Shown here: one piece after another, positions 1 to 5,549 of the stretch
Layout: each line of letters opens with the position of its first letter
How positions within the stretch are numbered: position 1 is the stretch's first letter
DNA from: Clostridiales bacterium
Lineage (GTDB): Bacteria > Bacillota_A > Clostridia > Oscillospirales > Oscillospiraceae
Assembly: GCA_022777455.1 (NCBI GenBank)
Contig: JALFGI010000139.1
Span: forward strand, 1 to 12,527
DNA length: 12,527 nucleotides
Reading direction: 5' to 3'
Made by a program: the position numbers and the translations under genes
Notes under the pieces: generated by a model
What the model saw: only the letters and a program-made list of their open reading frames with translations
Told to the model about the DNA's origin: nothing
Databases searched by the model: none

Positions 1-39
1 ATTTTTCTTCAATTCCTGTTTTAACACACTCGAATTCAT
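1..39 (-). CDS. Partial unknown gene, start only
   Basis: Thirteen codons of a gene running off the left edge. The ATG at 39-37 follows a good ribosome binding site (GGAGG, 6 nt before the ATG) and reads MNSSVLKQELKKN. The short lysine-rich start gives no family information. The gene has its own consensus promoter about 160 bp upstream (200-228), so it is probably a separate transcription unit from the radical SAM locus to its right, although readthrough from that locus is possible. A real start is supported by the RBS and promoter; the product is unknown. Confidence 0.5.
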   Translation of the reverse strand, partial: MNSSVLKQELKKN

Positions 40-90
40 ATAGCCTCCAAAATCAACCAAGATTATTAGGTTTATTATCAATACAAGGCT

Positions 91-126
91 ATTAGAGAGT
101 ATTAGAGAGTATTAGAGAGTATTAGA
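91..126. repeat. 10-bp tandem repeat, 3.6 copies
   Basis: The unit ATTAGAGAGT occurs three times without error at 91-120, followed by a partial copy (ATTAGA) at 121-126. It lies in the presumed 5' leader of the leftward gene that starts at 39. On the transcript it reads as a pyrimidine-rich ACTCTCTAAT repeat. The 10-bp period is close to one helical turn, which would suit a protein-binding array, but it could also be a simple slippage repeat. Confidence 0.8.
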
Positions 127-140
127 ATCGCTACGGAATC

Positions 141-155
141 ATCATTGTAAATGAT
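141..155. promoter_or_regulatory. Palindrome, possible operator
   Basis: ATCATT-GTA-AATGAT is a perfect 6-bp inverted repeat with a 3-bp centre. It lies about 40 bp downstream of the predicted start site of the leftward promoter (200-228), a suitable place for a repressor site or a small leader hairpin. No regulator family can be assigned from the sequence. Confidence 0.35.
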
Positions 156-199
156 ATAGACTCTGCAGGTGATCATCAGTTTAATAAATTAAATTTAAG

Positions 200-228
200 A
201 TAATACTAACAAAATCGATTCTTGTCAA
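200..228 (-). promoter_or_regulatory. Consensus sigma-70 promoter, leftward
   Basis: On the minus strand TTGACA (228-223) and TATTAT (205-200) are separated by exactly 17 bp. The transcript would start near 193 and carry a leader of about 150 nt before the ATG at 39. That leader contains the palindrome at 141-155 and the 10-bp repeats at 91-126. The remainder of 1-283 shows no other gene. Confidence 0.65.
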
Positions 229-238
229 GTAATTTTCT

Positions 239-268
239 GAAAATAGATAAAAAAAGTTGTCTATTTTC
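239..268 (-). terminator. AT-rich inverted repeat after the radical SAM operon
   Basis: GAAAATAGA (239-247) and TCTATTTTC (260-268) form a perfect 9-bp inverted repeat with a 12-nt loop containing a T run on the minus strand. It lies 16 bp past the stop of the Asp-tail protein gene and just upstream of the leftward promoter. The stem is AT-rich and no clean U tract follows it, so it is at best a weak terminator and may instead be a protein-binding site. Confidence 0.35.
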
Positions 269-283
269 TGGAAACCATCTTAA

Positions 284-655
284 CTACCAATCGTCATCAT
301 CGTCATCCCAATCGTCATCGTCGTCATCATCATAATCGTCGTCATCATCGTCGTCGCTGACTGGAAGATCCAAAGAATCAAACGGTACAGTGTAGTATTC
401 CAGATCCGATGTGTTGCCGGCATATAGATTGACCACATCATCATAGGCAACCACCGCCACGTCCTTGAATGCTTTCACAGGAGGATGAAAATGCGAAAAG
501 AACCATTCCACTAAATCCCTTGGTGGATCAACAATAAAGCCGTCATTCGGACAACGCAAAAAAGGCAACCCGGTGATTAAAACCGTAAACCTGTCATTGA
601 ACCCCTCTTTCAAATCCGTGACCATGGGTGTCCCGCAATGCACACAACGCATCAT
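284..655 (-). CDS. Zinc-ribbon protein with poly-Asp/aromatic tail
   Basis: This 123-aa protein has an N-terminal CVHCG (C4, C7) and a later LRCPNDG (C35). The spacing resembles a YgiT-type zinc finger whose fourth ligand is not a Cys (Asp38 or a nearby His could stand in). A middle region (about 45-95) shows no known domain. The last 23 residues are extraordinary: seven Asp, Tyr108, seven Asp, Trp116, six Asp, and a terminal Trp123. The start is the ATG at 655, with GGAG 8 nt upstream. It is the last gene of the radical SAM operon, 50 bp after the enzyme, so it is probably an accessory factor (substrate carrier or metal-binding protein) or even a second substrate. The Asp codons mix GAT and GAC, so the tail is partly a DNA microsatellite and may vary in length. 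Its function is unknown. Confidence 0.8.
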   Translation of the reverse strand: MMRCVHCGTPMVTDLKEGFNDRFTVLITGLPFLRCPNDGFIVDPPRDLVEWFFSHFHPPVKAFKDVAVVAYDDVVNLYAGNTSDLEYYTVPFDSLDLPVSDDDDDDDYDDDDDDDWDDDDDDW

Positions 656-705
656 ACATCATTCTCCGGTAAAAATTATATTTTCATGTTCAAGCTTTGA
701 CAGCA

Positions 706-2049
706 CTAGCGAAAGAACTCAGAATTCGTCTGTATCATCAGCCTGTAGAAGTGCTCCTTGTCCTGCTGGGTGCAGACTCGCTCAAAGTGGGTCCCCTCAT
801 CAGTGGAGCCAACGTCACACTGAATCAATTCCTCAAAGAAAGCCGTCCTGCAGCCTCCACCGCAAATATATTTCAGCTCACACTCCCTGCATGGCATCAG
901 ATTGTCCACATCAGCCAAGCGACGAGCCTTTTCTCTCAGCTCCAATATCTTGGCAAAACCATCCTTCCTGATGTTTGCCACAGGGTGAGTGTAGACAAGC
1001 TCTGAACAAAACGCCACGTCTCCCGTTGACGAGATATAGGGATTTCCATACGCACATAAATTCATCCGATTTGACAACTTGTTAAAATCAATGAATTTCT
1101 TCTCCTCTGTCATCTCTCCATAACACAAAGGGTAGATTATTTCCGTGACTATCTTCTCATATTTTTTGTTTTCTTCTTTGGAAACAGAGATTTCTCTCCC
1201 AGCCAATAAATTCGTACTGAACAATAAGGTGAAATTATCTTGTCCGTACTTTTCCAGCAAACTGCGGCCAAAGGCTCCAAATTTTTGAGCCTTTTGTTCA
1301 AGCTCCTCATCATACAATGGAGTTATCGCCACCGAGACCTTCGTGCCCTTGGCAAAAAAACCGTCCACGGCATCCAATGCCTTCTGAAAATTCCCTCTTC
1401 CCCGAATTCTTGCATTTTCCTCTTCATCATATCCGTCTATACTAATCTGAACCGAGTCTACAAGAGGCGCAACAGTAGCAATCAATTCCGGTGTCCAGAG
1501 CGTCCCGTTTGTCATCAGCTTGATCTTATATTCCAATCGAGAGGCCTCCTGCACTATTTGGATAATATCAGGGCGCATACAAATCTCTCCACCAGAAAAA
1601 CAAACAGTCTTTCCCCCATATTTCTTGTATTCCGCCAATATCGTCTTTATTTCATGAAATGAAAGCTCACCCTCCTTTTTTTTTCCAGCATACATATAGC
1701 AATGAGGGCATTGCATATTGCATTCTGAGGTGAGGTAGATAAAAATGCTTGGCTGATCGCCTCCGAGAGGCTTGATATTTGCCGCTTCAAATCTCTTTGC
1801 CTCAAGCTGCGTTACAACTGCAACAGCATCCTTCTTTTCACCGGAAAACACCTCCAAGGCTTCCCCTAACGAATATGATTGCAACAATTCAAAGAACTGG
1901 AGTTGTTGTTCATTTTCCAGAACAATCCAGTTTGCATATTCCCGTGCAACAACGAGATACACCCCATCACAAGACCTTACCGAGATATTCTCAGGAACAT
2001 TATATCGTTTGCATAGGTCTATTTCTTTTCGTACTTTCAGCTTATCCAC
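706..2049 (-). CDS. Radical SAM/SPASM peptide maturase
   Basis: About 447 aa from the chosen GTG. The sequence shows the radical SAM cluster motif CNMQCPHC (CX3CX2C), the SAM-binding FSGGE about 35 residues later, and a C-terminal SPASM domain with the expected cysteine series (CAYGN, FCSEL, PCREC, YICGGGC, QCDVG, VCTQQ) for auxiliary Fe-S clusters. The first ~90 residues before the radical SAM core may be a PqqD-like peptide-recognition domain; this is inferred from position only. SPASM enzymes of this shape install thioether or carbon-carbon crosslinks in short peptides. A 36-aa Cys peptide is encoded just upstream. The frame stays open up to a TTG at 2127, directly after the peptide's stop. 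I prefer the GTG at 2049, which has AAGGGG 6 nt upstream and lies beyond a 16-bp hairpin that would otherwise fall within the coding region. The exact modification cannot be predicted. Confidence 0.88.
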   Translation of the reverse strand: MDKLKVRKEIDLCKRYNVPENISVRSCDGVYLVVAREYANWIVLENEQQLQFFELLQSYSLGEALEVFSGEKKDAVAVVTQLEAKRFEAANIKPLGGDQPSIFIYLTSECNMQCPHCYMYAGKKKEGELSFHEIKTILAEYKKYGGKTVCFSGGEICMRPDIIQIVQEASRLEYKIKLMTNGTLWTPELIATVAPLVDSVQISIDGYDEEENARIRGRGNFQKALDAVDGFFAKGTKVSVAITPLYDEELEQKAQKFGAFGRSLLEKYGQDNFTLLFSTNLLAGREISVSKEENKKYEKIVTEIIYPLCYGEMTEEKKFIDFNKLSNRMNLCAYGNPYISSTGDVAFCSELVYTHPVANIRKDGFAKILELREKARRLADVDNLMPCRECELKYICGGGCRTAFFEELIQCDVGSTDEGTHFERVCTQQDKEHFYRLMIQTNSEFFR

Positions 2050-2069
2050 ACCCAACCCCTTGTAAACAA

Positions 2070-2107
2070 AGAGCAGCCTGAGATTATACTTAACCCCAGA
2101 CTGCCCT
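2070..2107 (-). terminator. Attenuator-like hairpin between precursor and enzyme genes
   Basis: On the minus-strand RNA, 2107-2092 pairs with 2085-2070 over 16 consecutive positions (12 Watson-Crick, 4 G-U) around a 6-nt loop (AAGUAU), and is followed by U-rich UUGUUUAC. It lies between the stop of the 36-aa peptide gene and the proposed GTG start of the radical SAM gene. Partial termination here, or protection of the upstream message, would make more precursor than enzyme, as is usual in RiPP operons. The U tract is interrupted, so some readthrough is expected. Confidence 0.6.
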
Positions 2108-2127
2108 GCTAAATTGTACCAACTCAA

Positions 2128-2238
2128 CTAACAATCACTGCTGGCACGGGCATGATCCCAGCAAGTTGCATAACATCTCGGTCCCCCCATCTCGTGGATT
2201 GCTGCATCCTGCTCTGTGACTTCATATTCAATTGTCAT
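2128..2238 (-). CDS. Candidate radical-SAM RiPP precursor, 36 aa
   Basis: A 36-aa open reading frame with one of the best ribosome binding sites in the window (AAGGAGGTGAGAAG directly before the ATG at 2238). The N-terminal half (MTIEYEVTEQDAAIHEM) is acidic and leader-like. A Gly-Gly-Pro follows, and the C-terminal half RCYATCWDHARASSDC contains three Cys (22, 26 and 36), one Trp, one His and two Asp. It ends one base before the open frame of the radical SAM/SPASM enzyme. Size, leader/core layout, Cys content and position all fit a precursor whose Cys sulfurs are crosslinked by the enzyme (ranthipeptide- or sactipeptide-like chemistry). The CX3C spacing and the following W-D are notable. I do not recognise the family. 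The GG could be a leader cleavage site, but no peptidase-transporter is visible. Confidence 0.75.
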   Translation of the reverse strand: MTIEYEVTEQDAAIHEMGGPRCYATCWDHARASSDC

Positions 2239-2292
2239 CTTCTCACCTCCTTAAAACGAGTCAACACATCTCTCTTGAGACACCATGAATAA

Positions 2293-2490
2293 CTATCTCT
2301 TGCCATTTAGGAAGGATAATCCAGCAACTATGGCCGTTCCAATAGCTCCGCCCACTTTCAACGCATCCTTCACCTGCTGGTAAGGCACGTCAACAATAAC
2401 CCCTCTCTTCTCCCTATCCACCTCAATAAATGGCCGGGATGAGGACTCAGTGTAGTGACCACGATTCTGGTCATAAAATTGATAACCCAT
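2293..2490 (-). CDS. Small protein with Gly-rich hydrophobic tail, first gene of RiPP operon
   Basis: A 65-aa protein starting MGYQFYDQNRGHY. The ATG at 2490 has GGAGG 7 nt upstream. An in-frame extension up to 2559 is rejected because it would begin upstream of the predicted start site of the promoter at 2531-2559. The N-terminal two thirds are polar and contain REKRGVIVDVPYQQV. The C-terminus, KVGGAIGTAIVAGLSFLNG followed by KR, is a single hydrophobic helix with small-residue spacing (GG..G...G) like membrane-inserting bacteriocin helices or small membrane anchors. It has no Cys, so it is a poor substrate for thioether chemistry. It may be an immunity protein, a bacteriocin-like peptide or a membrane helper of the pathway. 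I do not recognise the family. Confidence 0.65.
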   Translation of the reverse strand: MGYQFYDQNRGHYTESSSRPFIEVDREKRGVIVDVPYQQVKDALKVGGAIGTAIVAGLSFLNGKR

Positions 2491-2517
2491 TTTCACTCCT
2501 CCAATACATTCAAATAG

Positions 2518-2536
2518 AATTATGATTATCATTCTA
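2518..2536 (-). promoter_or_regulatory. Fur-box-like operator over the RiPP promoter -10
   Basis: The minus-strand sequence TAGAATGATAATCATAATT matches the classic 19-bp Fur box GATAATGATAATCATTATC at 15 of 19 positions, including the whole core AATGATAATCAT. It contains the -10 element (2531-2536), so bound Fur would block RNA polymerase. This suggests derepression when iron is scarce. Match count and position are seen directly; Fur control is inference. Confidence 0.6.
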
Positions 2537-2559
2537 ATCGATGTTTGTGCATTTGTCAA
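2531..2559 (-). promoter_or_regulatory. Consensus promoter of the RiPP operon
   Basis: TTGACA (2559-2554) and TAGAAT (2536-2531) on the minus strand are 17 bp apart. The start site would be near 2524, leaving a short leader to the ATG at 2490. It drives the 65-aa gene and presumably the downstream peptide, enzyme and zinc-ribbon genes, since no other clear promoter is seen before 284. Confidence 0.75.
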
Positions 2560-2604
2560 TCTAACAGTTAAAATTAAGACATACTTTTAGAATGGATTGT
2601 TGAG

Positions 2605-3088
2605 ATGACTGGTTCTGATATTCGGAAATTGCTTTCCCAAAACATCAAGTATTTTCGTGAGATACGGCGATTATCCCAAGCTGACTTGGCTTACGAGGCC
2701 AACATTTCAATTCCGTTTCTCAGCGACATAGAGCGGGGAAACAAATGGCCTCATCCTGATACCTTAGCAAGTATCGCCACCACATTGCAAGTGGAGCCCG
2801 CAGACCTTTTTATGGCTGAATATACAATTGGTGGAGAAACAGGGGCTCTGATAGGTCGAATCGGGCGCGACTTGTTGTTAGCTCACCAGCAAGCGACTGA
2901 GAGGGTTCTTCATCGTTACATTACATTGAATCAGGATTAAACCTGCCACAAATCTTTCAGCCCTTGACCAGAAGCTCCAAGCATTTTATCATTTTACAGG
3001 AGGTCATTCTCTTGAAGAAATTGCCGATGTATCTGGTCTTACCATGTATCAAGTGCAATCATTGATATCAGATTTGGAGCAACTGTGA
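2605..3088 (+). pseudogene. XRE-family regulator, apparently frameshifted
   Basis: The first frame (2605-2940, 111 aa) has a clear N-terminal helix-turn-helix: NIKYFREIRRLSQADLAYEA then NISIPFLSDIERGNKWP, about residues 13-50. It stops at TAA 2938-2940. From 2939 another frame continues as KPATNLSALDQKLQAFYHF and then a second helix-turn-helix-like stretch, SLEEIADVSGLTMYQVQSLI, ending at TGA 3086-3088. Removing one T in GATTAAACC joins the two into a 160-aa protein whose stop overlaps the next gene's GTG. The simplest reading is a one-base insertion in a formerly longer regulator. The 111-aa product still holds an intact DNA-binding domain and may work. The ATG at 2605 has only a weak RBS. 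It diverges from the RiPP operon and could regulate it. Confidence 0.65.
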
Positions 3089-3816
3089 AAGAAATTCCCA
3101 TCATCTACGAAAATAACGAAATCCTTATTGTGAACAAGAGAGCCGGCTTGGCGGTGCAGGGGGGAGAAGGGGTTAAAAATCCCTTGGATTCCCTGCTTAG
3201 TGAACAGCTTGGAGCCAAGGTCTATCCGGTGCATCGGCTAGACAAGGAGACCTCTGGCCTTTTGGTGGTGGCAAAAACCTCTGCTGCCGCTCATTTGTGG
3301 ACAGGTATTATTGCTTCTGGTCAGGTGAAAAAAGAATATCAGGCTCTGTGCTTTGGGCTGGTGCAGGGATTAAAATCAAACTCCGCCCTGGGAAAAACTG
3401 GACGTCTAACTCAGCGAGTTCAGGTGGCGGGAGCAGGCAAGACGGCTGAAACCTTTTATCAGGTGGCAGGAATTTTTCCCACAGCAGAAATTGCTGCCAT
3501 GGCAGAACAGGTGGCGGACTTGGGAAATAACCCCTTGTTCTCACTGCTGAACCTTACCCTCGGCACTGGTCGCACCCACCAAATCCGTATCCACCTTGCC
3601 CAATCTGGCTGCCCCATTCTGGCGGACGACAAGCACGGCAACTTCAAAGTGAACAAGCTGATAAAAAAAGCAGTGGGCATAAGGACCTTGCAGTTAGCAG
3701 CCACTCGTCTCACCATTCCGCTGGAGGGCAGGGCCACCACCTTCCAGATACCCCTGCCACCCCACATGGAAGAAGCCCTGGCAGTTTTGAGTAATCAATC
3801 CCTGTCCTGTCAGTAA
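3085..3816 (+). CDS. RluA-family RNA pseudouridine synthase
   Basis: A 243-aa enzyme that converts uridine to pseudouridine in rRNA or tRNA in the cytoplasm. The family motif HRLDKETSG is at 50-58 with the catalytic Asp53, and GRTHQIRIHL is at 162-171. No N-terminal S4 RNA-binding domain is present, so it is one of the short single-domain RluA-type proteins and its target uridine cannot be named. The insert around 135-150 (AEIAAMAEQVADLGNNP) is a little unusual. The GTG start overlaps the TGA of the upstream reading frame (GTGA), which suggests translational coupling with the regulator-derived frame. The gene converges on the BrkB-type gene with only 18 bp of T-rich DNA between them and no strong terminator hairpin. 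Confidence 0.9.
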   Translation: MKEIPIIYENNEILIVNKRAGLAVQGGEGVKNPLDSLLSEQLGAKVYPVHRLDKETSGLLVVAKTSAAAHLWTGIIASGQVKKEYQALCFGLVQGLKSNSALGKTGRLTQRVQVAGAGKTAETFYQVAGIFPTAEIAAMAEQVADLGNNPLFSLLNLTLGTGRTHQIRIHLAQSGCPILADDKHGNFKVNKLIKKAVGIRTLQLAATRLTIPLEGRATTFQIPLPPHMEEALAVLSNQSLSCQ

Positions 3817-3834
3817 GTTTTTCTTTTGTAAATC

Positions 3835-5118
3835 TTAGCTATGGCTTGAAAAATAATGTGACACCTGAGACAAAGCCTTTTTGTTGGCTGCAGGATTTTT
3901 TTCTAGCATGGAGATAAAGTCCTCCGCTTCTATGCGAATCACCTGTACCTGGGTTTCTGCCATGGCAGATTCTTCTCGGCTTCTTCCCAAAATGCAGGGG
4001 AGCTCCCCAAAGAAATCCCCAGGATGACATTGCAGGATGTGGTGATTTCCAGTAATTTGAACTTGTCCTTGGGCAAGGAAATAGACCCATTCCCCCTGAT
4101 CTCCCTCCTGATAAATCATTTCCCCACTTTTGTAGTCCGTGGCAGCAGCCATTCTCAGAATAAAATAATCTGGGTCAATAAAGAGTAGTCTCCGTAGTAC
4201 CAGATGTAGCTGTGTTTCGTCCCGGCCAGGTAGCAGATACAACTCACCCAACAGCAGCTGGTCAAAGAACTGATGCACAAAAAGGGCCTGGGCAAAAAAC
4301 AGGAACAGGATAAAGAACACAAAAACCTTCAGCAACAGAATGATGATGCTACTCATGACACCATAAATCATATTGTAGGTGGTGGTGTTTCGAAGCATGG
4401 TGGAGAAAAAGCTGAAGGCAAAGAAGGTCACGGTACAGGCTGCCGCTGCCAGAATGCAGTGCTTCCATCGGGGCCTTGTTCTGGTGGCCACCTTGAAGCA
4501 AATGGTGACAAAGCCAAACATTAAGGTGGCAGGCAGAAATCGTACCAGTCGGTTGCTCTGGGCAATAATCACTGGAGGAATCAGCTCCTGCAAAAAGCTT
4601 GTTTCCAACAGGGTTCTTCCAGAGGTCAGTACAAAGATAGTCAAGGCAATCACCACCACCAGCAACACCTCCCCTGCCACTATAATCAGCTGTGACACTA
4701 GGGGCCGCACCACCAGCTCCTTGTGAAAGATGCAACCAATTCCCTTCATGGTGGAATTAAACAGTCGACGGGCCATCCAGAAGATAAAAACTCCCACAAC
4801 GATATTGAATATAATCCCCCCCTGAAAATCCAGCACTGAATTCACCAGATGGGAAACATCAAGGATTTGGGAAAGTTCCGTGTCAAACTGGTAGAGATTA
4901 TTCAGCACCGAGGGGCTTGCCTTCAGGACTCGAATCAAAATCACGGCGCACATAATCACTACAGGCAACAGGGAAAACAAAAAGCTAAAGGCACAGGCAG
5001 AGGCATAGGTTATTAAATCATTTTGGATAAAGAAGTTACCAGTGAGAAATGTTTCCTGCACAAAGGTTCTCAGTGTGTATCGCTTGGTTTTAGATGAGGA
5101 TGGATTCTGCTGCTCCAT
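3835..5118 (-). CDS. YihY/BrkB-type membrane protein with cNMP-binding-like domain
   Basis: A 427-aa inner-membrane protein. Residues ~20-290 form the YihY/BrkB core with about six hydrophobic segments (around 36-66, 101-118, 143-166, 195-211, 220-240 and 253-281) and the family-like start FVQETFLTGNFFIQNDLITYASACAFSFLFSLLP (motif at 19-52). Residues ~315-415 resemble a CRP-type cyclic-nucleotide-binding fold: GEMIYQEGDQGEWVYFLAQG, then PGDFFGELPCILG. The usual Arg of the phosphate-binding cassette (R-S/T-A) is not conserved (REESAMAE), so ligand binding is doubtful. YihY proteins were once called RNase BN in error; their transport role is unsettled. The ATG at 5118 is chosen; a TTG at 5172 is also open in frame. 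No good RBS is seen for either. Confidence 0.82.
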   Translation of the reverse strand: MEQQNPSSSKTKRYTLRTFVQETFLTGNFFIQNDLITYASACAFSFLFSLLPVVIMCAVILIRVLKASPSVLNNLYQFDTELSQILDVSHLVNSVLDFQGGIIFNIVVGVFIFWMARRLFNSTMKGIGCIFHKELVVRPLVSQLIIVAGEVLLVVVIALTIFVLTSGRTLLETSFLQELIPPVIIAQSNRLVRFLPATLMFGFVTICFKVATRTRPRWKHCILAAAACTVTFFAFSFFSTMLRNTTTYNMIYGVMSSIIILLLKVFVFFILFLFFAQALFVHQFFDQLLLGELYLLPGRDETQLHLVLRRLLFIDPDYFILRMAAATDYKSGEMIYQEGDQGEWVYFLAQGQVQITGNHHILQCHPGDFFGELPCILGRSREESAMAETQVQVIRIEAEDFISMLEKNPAANKKALSQVSHYFSSHS

Positions 5119-5148
5119 ACTTCCACTATATCCCAAATTCAGGGGAAA

Positions 5149-5191
5149 GGCTAGAAGAATAATTCTAGCCAAAAAAAATTGACTTCTAGCC
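5149..5191. promoter_or_regulatory. Three copies of TTCTAGCC, likely antitoxin operator
   Basis: GGCTAGAA at 5149-5156 faces TTCTAGCC at 5163-5170 as a perfect 8-bp inverted repeat (6-bp centre). A third TTCTAGCC lies at 5184-5191, exactly 21 bp (two helical turns) after the second and inside the spacer of the antitoxin promoter. This layout suits cooperative autorepression by the Phd-family antitoxin, alone or with its toxin. The same sites also cover the 5' side of the divergent BrkB-type gene and could affect it. Confidence 0.6.
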
Positions 5192-5207
5192 AGTATTATG
5201 ATAGAAT
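5179..5207 (+). promoter_or_regulatory. Promoter of the toxin-antitoxin operon
   Basis: TTGACT (5179-5184) and TAGAAT (5202-5207) are 17 bp apart. The antitoxin ATG is at 5214, 6 bp after the -10, so transcription would begin at or next to the start codon. Only a short AAGG is available as RBS, two bases from the ATG. Confidence 0.7.
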
Positions 5208-5213
5208 AAGGCT

Positions 5214-5549
5214 ATGGTTAGGACTTCTATCTATGAGGCTCGCAATTCTCTTTCCGCTCTGATTAAACAGGCTGAATCAGGAAATCTGGTGGAATTAACT
5301 CGTCACGATAAACCTGTGGCGGTGCTCCTTGGTTATGAGGAGTATTTGAAAAATTATCAAGATCACCAATGGTTCCAAAATCTCAGAAAAAACTTCCTTG
5401 AAGAAGTTTTTAGCTTACCGAAAGAATCTTTGGGTGGAACGCTAGATTCCTGCAATCAGGAAGAAGAGGGCTTGCCCTTTGTTCGTTCAAATGGAGGGCC
5501 TGATGCAAGGAAATCTCAATTACAATGGAGTTTTTTAGAGGAAATATGA
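5214..5549 (+). CDS. Phd/YefM-family antitoxin
   Basis: A 111-aa protein. The N-terminus SIYEARNSLSALIKQAESGNLVELTRHDKPVAVLLGYEEYL (5-45) is the Phd/YefM DNA-binding fold: it dimerises, binds the operator and represses its own operon. The C-terminal half, from about 50 onward, is longer than in most family members and acidic in places (FLEEVFSLPKESL, NQEEEGLPF, WSFLEEI); this is where antitoxins usually clamp the toxin. The stop TGA overlaps the toxin ATG (ATGA), which couples translation. The ATG at 5214 gives the usual family N-terminus. The antitoxin would neutralise the PIN ribonuclease encoded next to it; a Phd-type antitoxin with a PIN toxin is a known combination. Confidence 0.85.
   Translation: MVRTSIYEARNSLSALIKQAESGNLVELTRHDKPVAVLLGYEEYLKNYQDHQWFQNLRKNFLEEVFSLPKESLGGTLDSCNQEEEGLPFVRSNGGPDARKSQLQWSFLEEI

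Noticed and set aside
91..126. Tandem repeats as a CRISPR array
   Set aside because: The unit is 10 bp, the copies are contiguous with no spacers, and no cas gene is present.
573..1005. Plus-strand ORFs across the Asp-tail and radical SAM genes
   Set aside because: They are opposite-strand shadows with no RBS, promoter or recognisable motif.
2491..2559. N-terminal extension of the 65-aa protein to 88 aa
   Set aside because: It would include the -10 and -35 of the operon promoter and lacks an RBS; the ATG at 2490 has GGAGG at good spacing.
3012..3065. 17-aa ORF starting at TTG after AGGAGG, containing CIKC
   Set aside because: The AGGAGG is within the continuing frame of the split regulator, which has clearer coding sense and ends at the overlap with the next gene.
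5149..5178. Inverted repeat next to A8 as a rho-independent terminator
   Set aside because: On the plus strand the hairpin is followed by A and not T; on the minus strand the T run precedes the hairpin. The third copy of the motif supports an operator instead.
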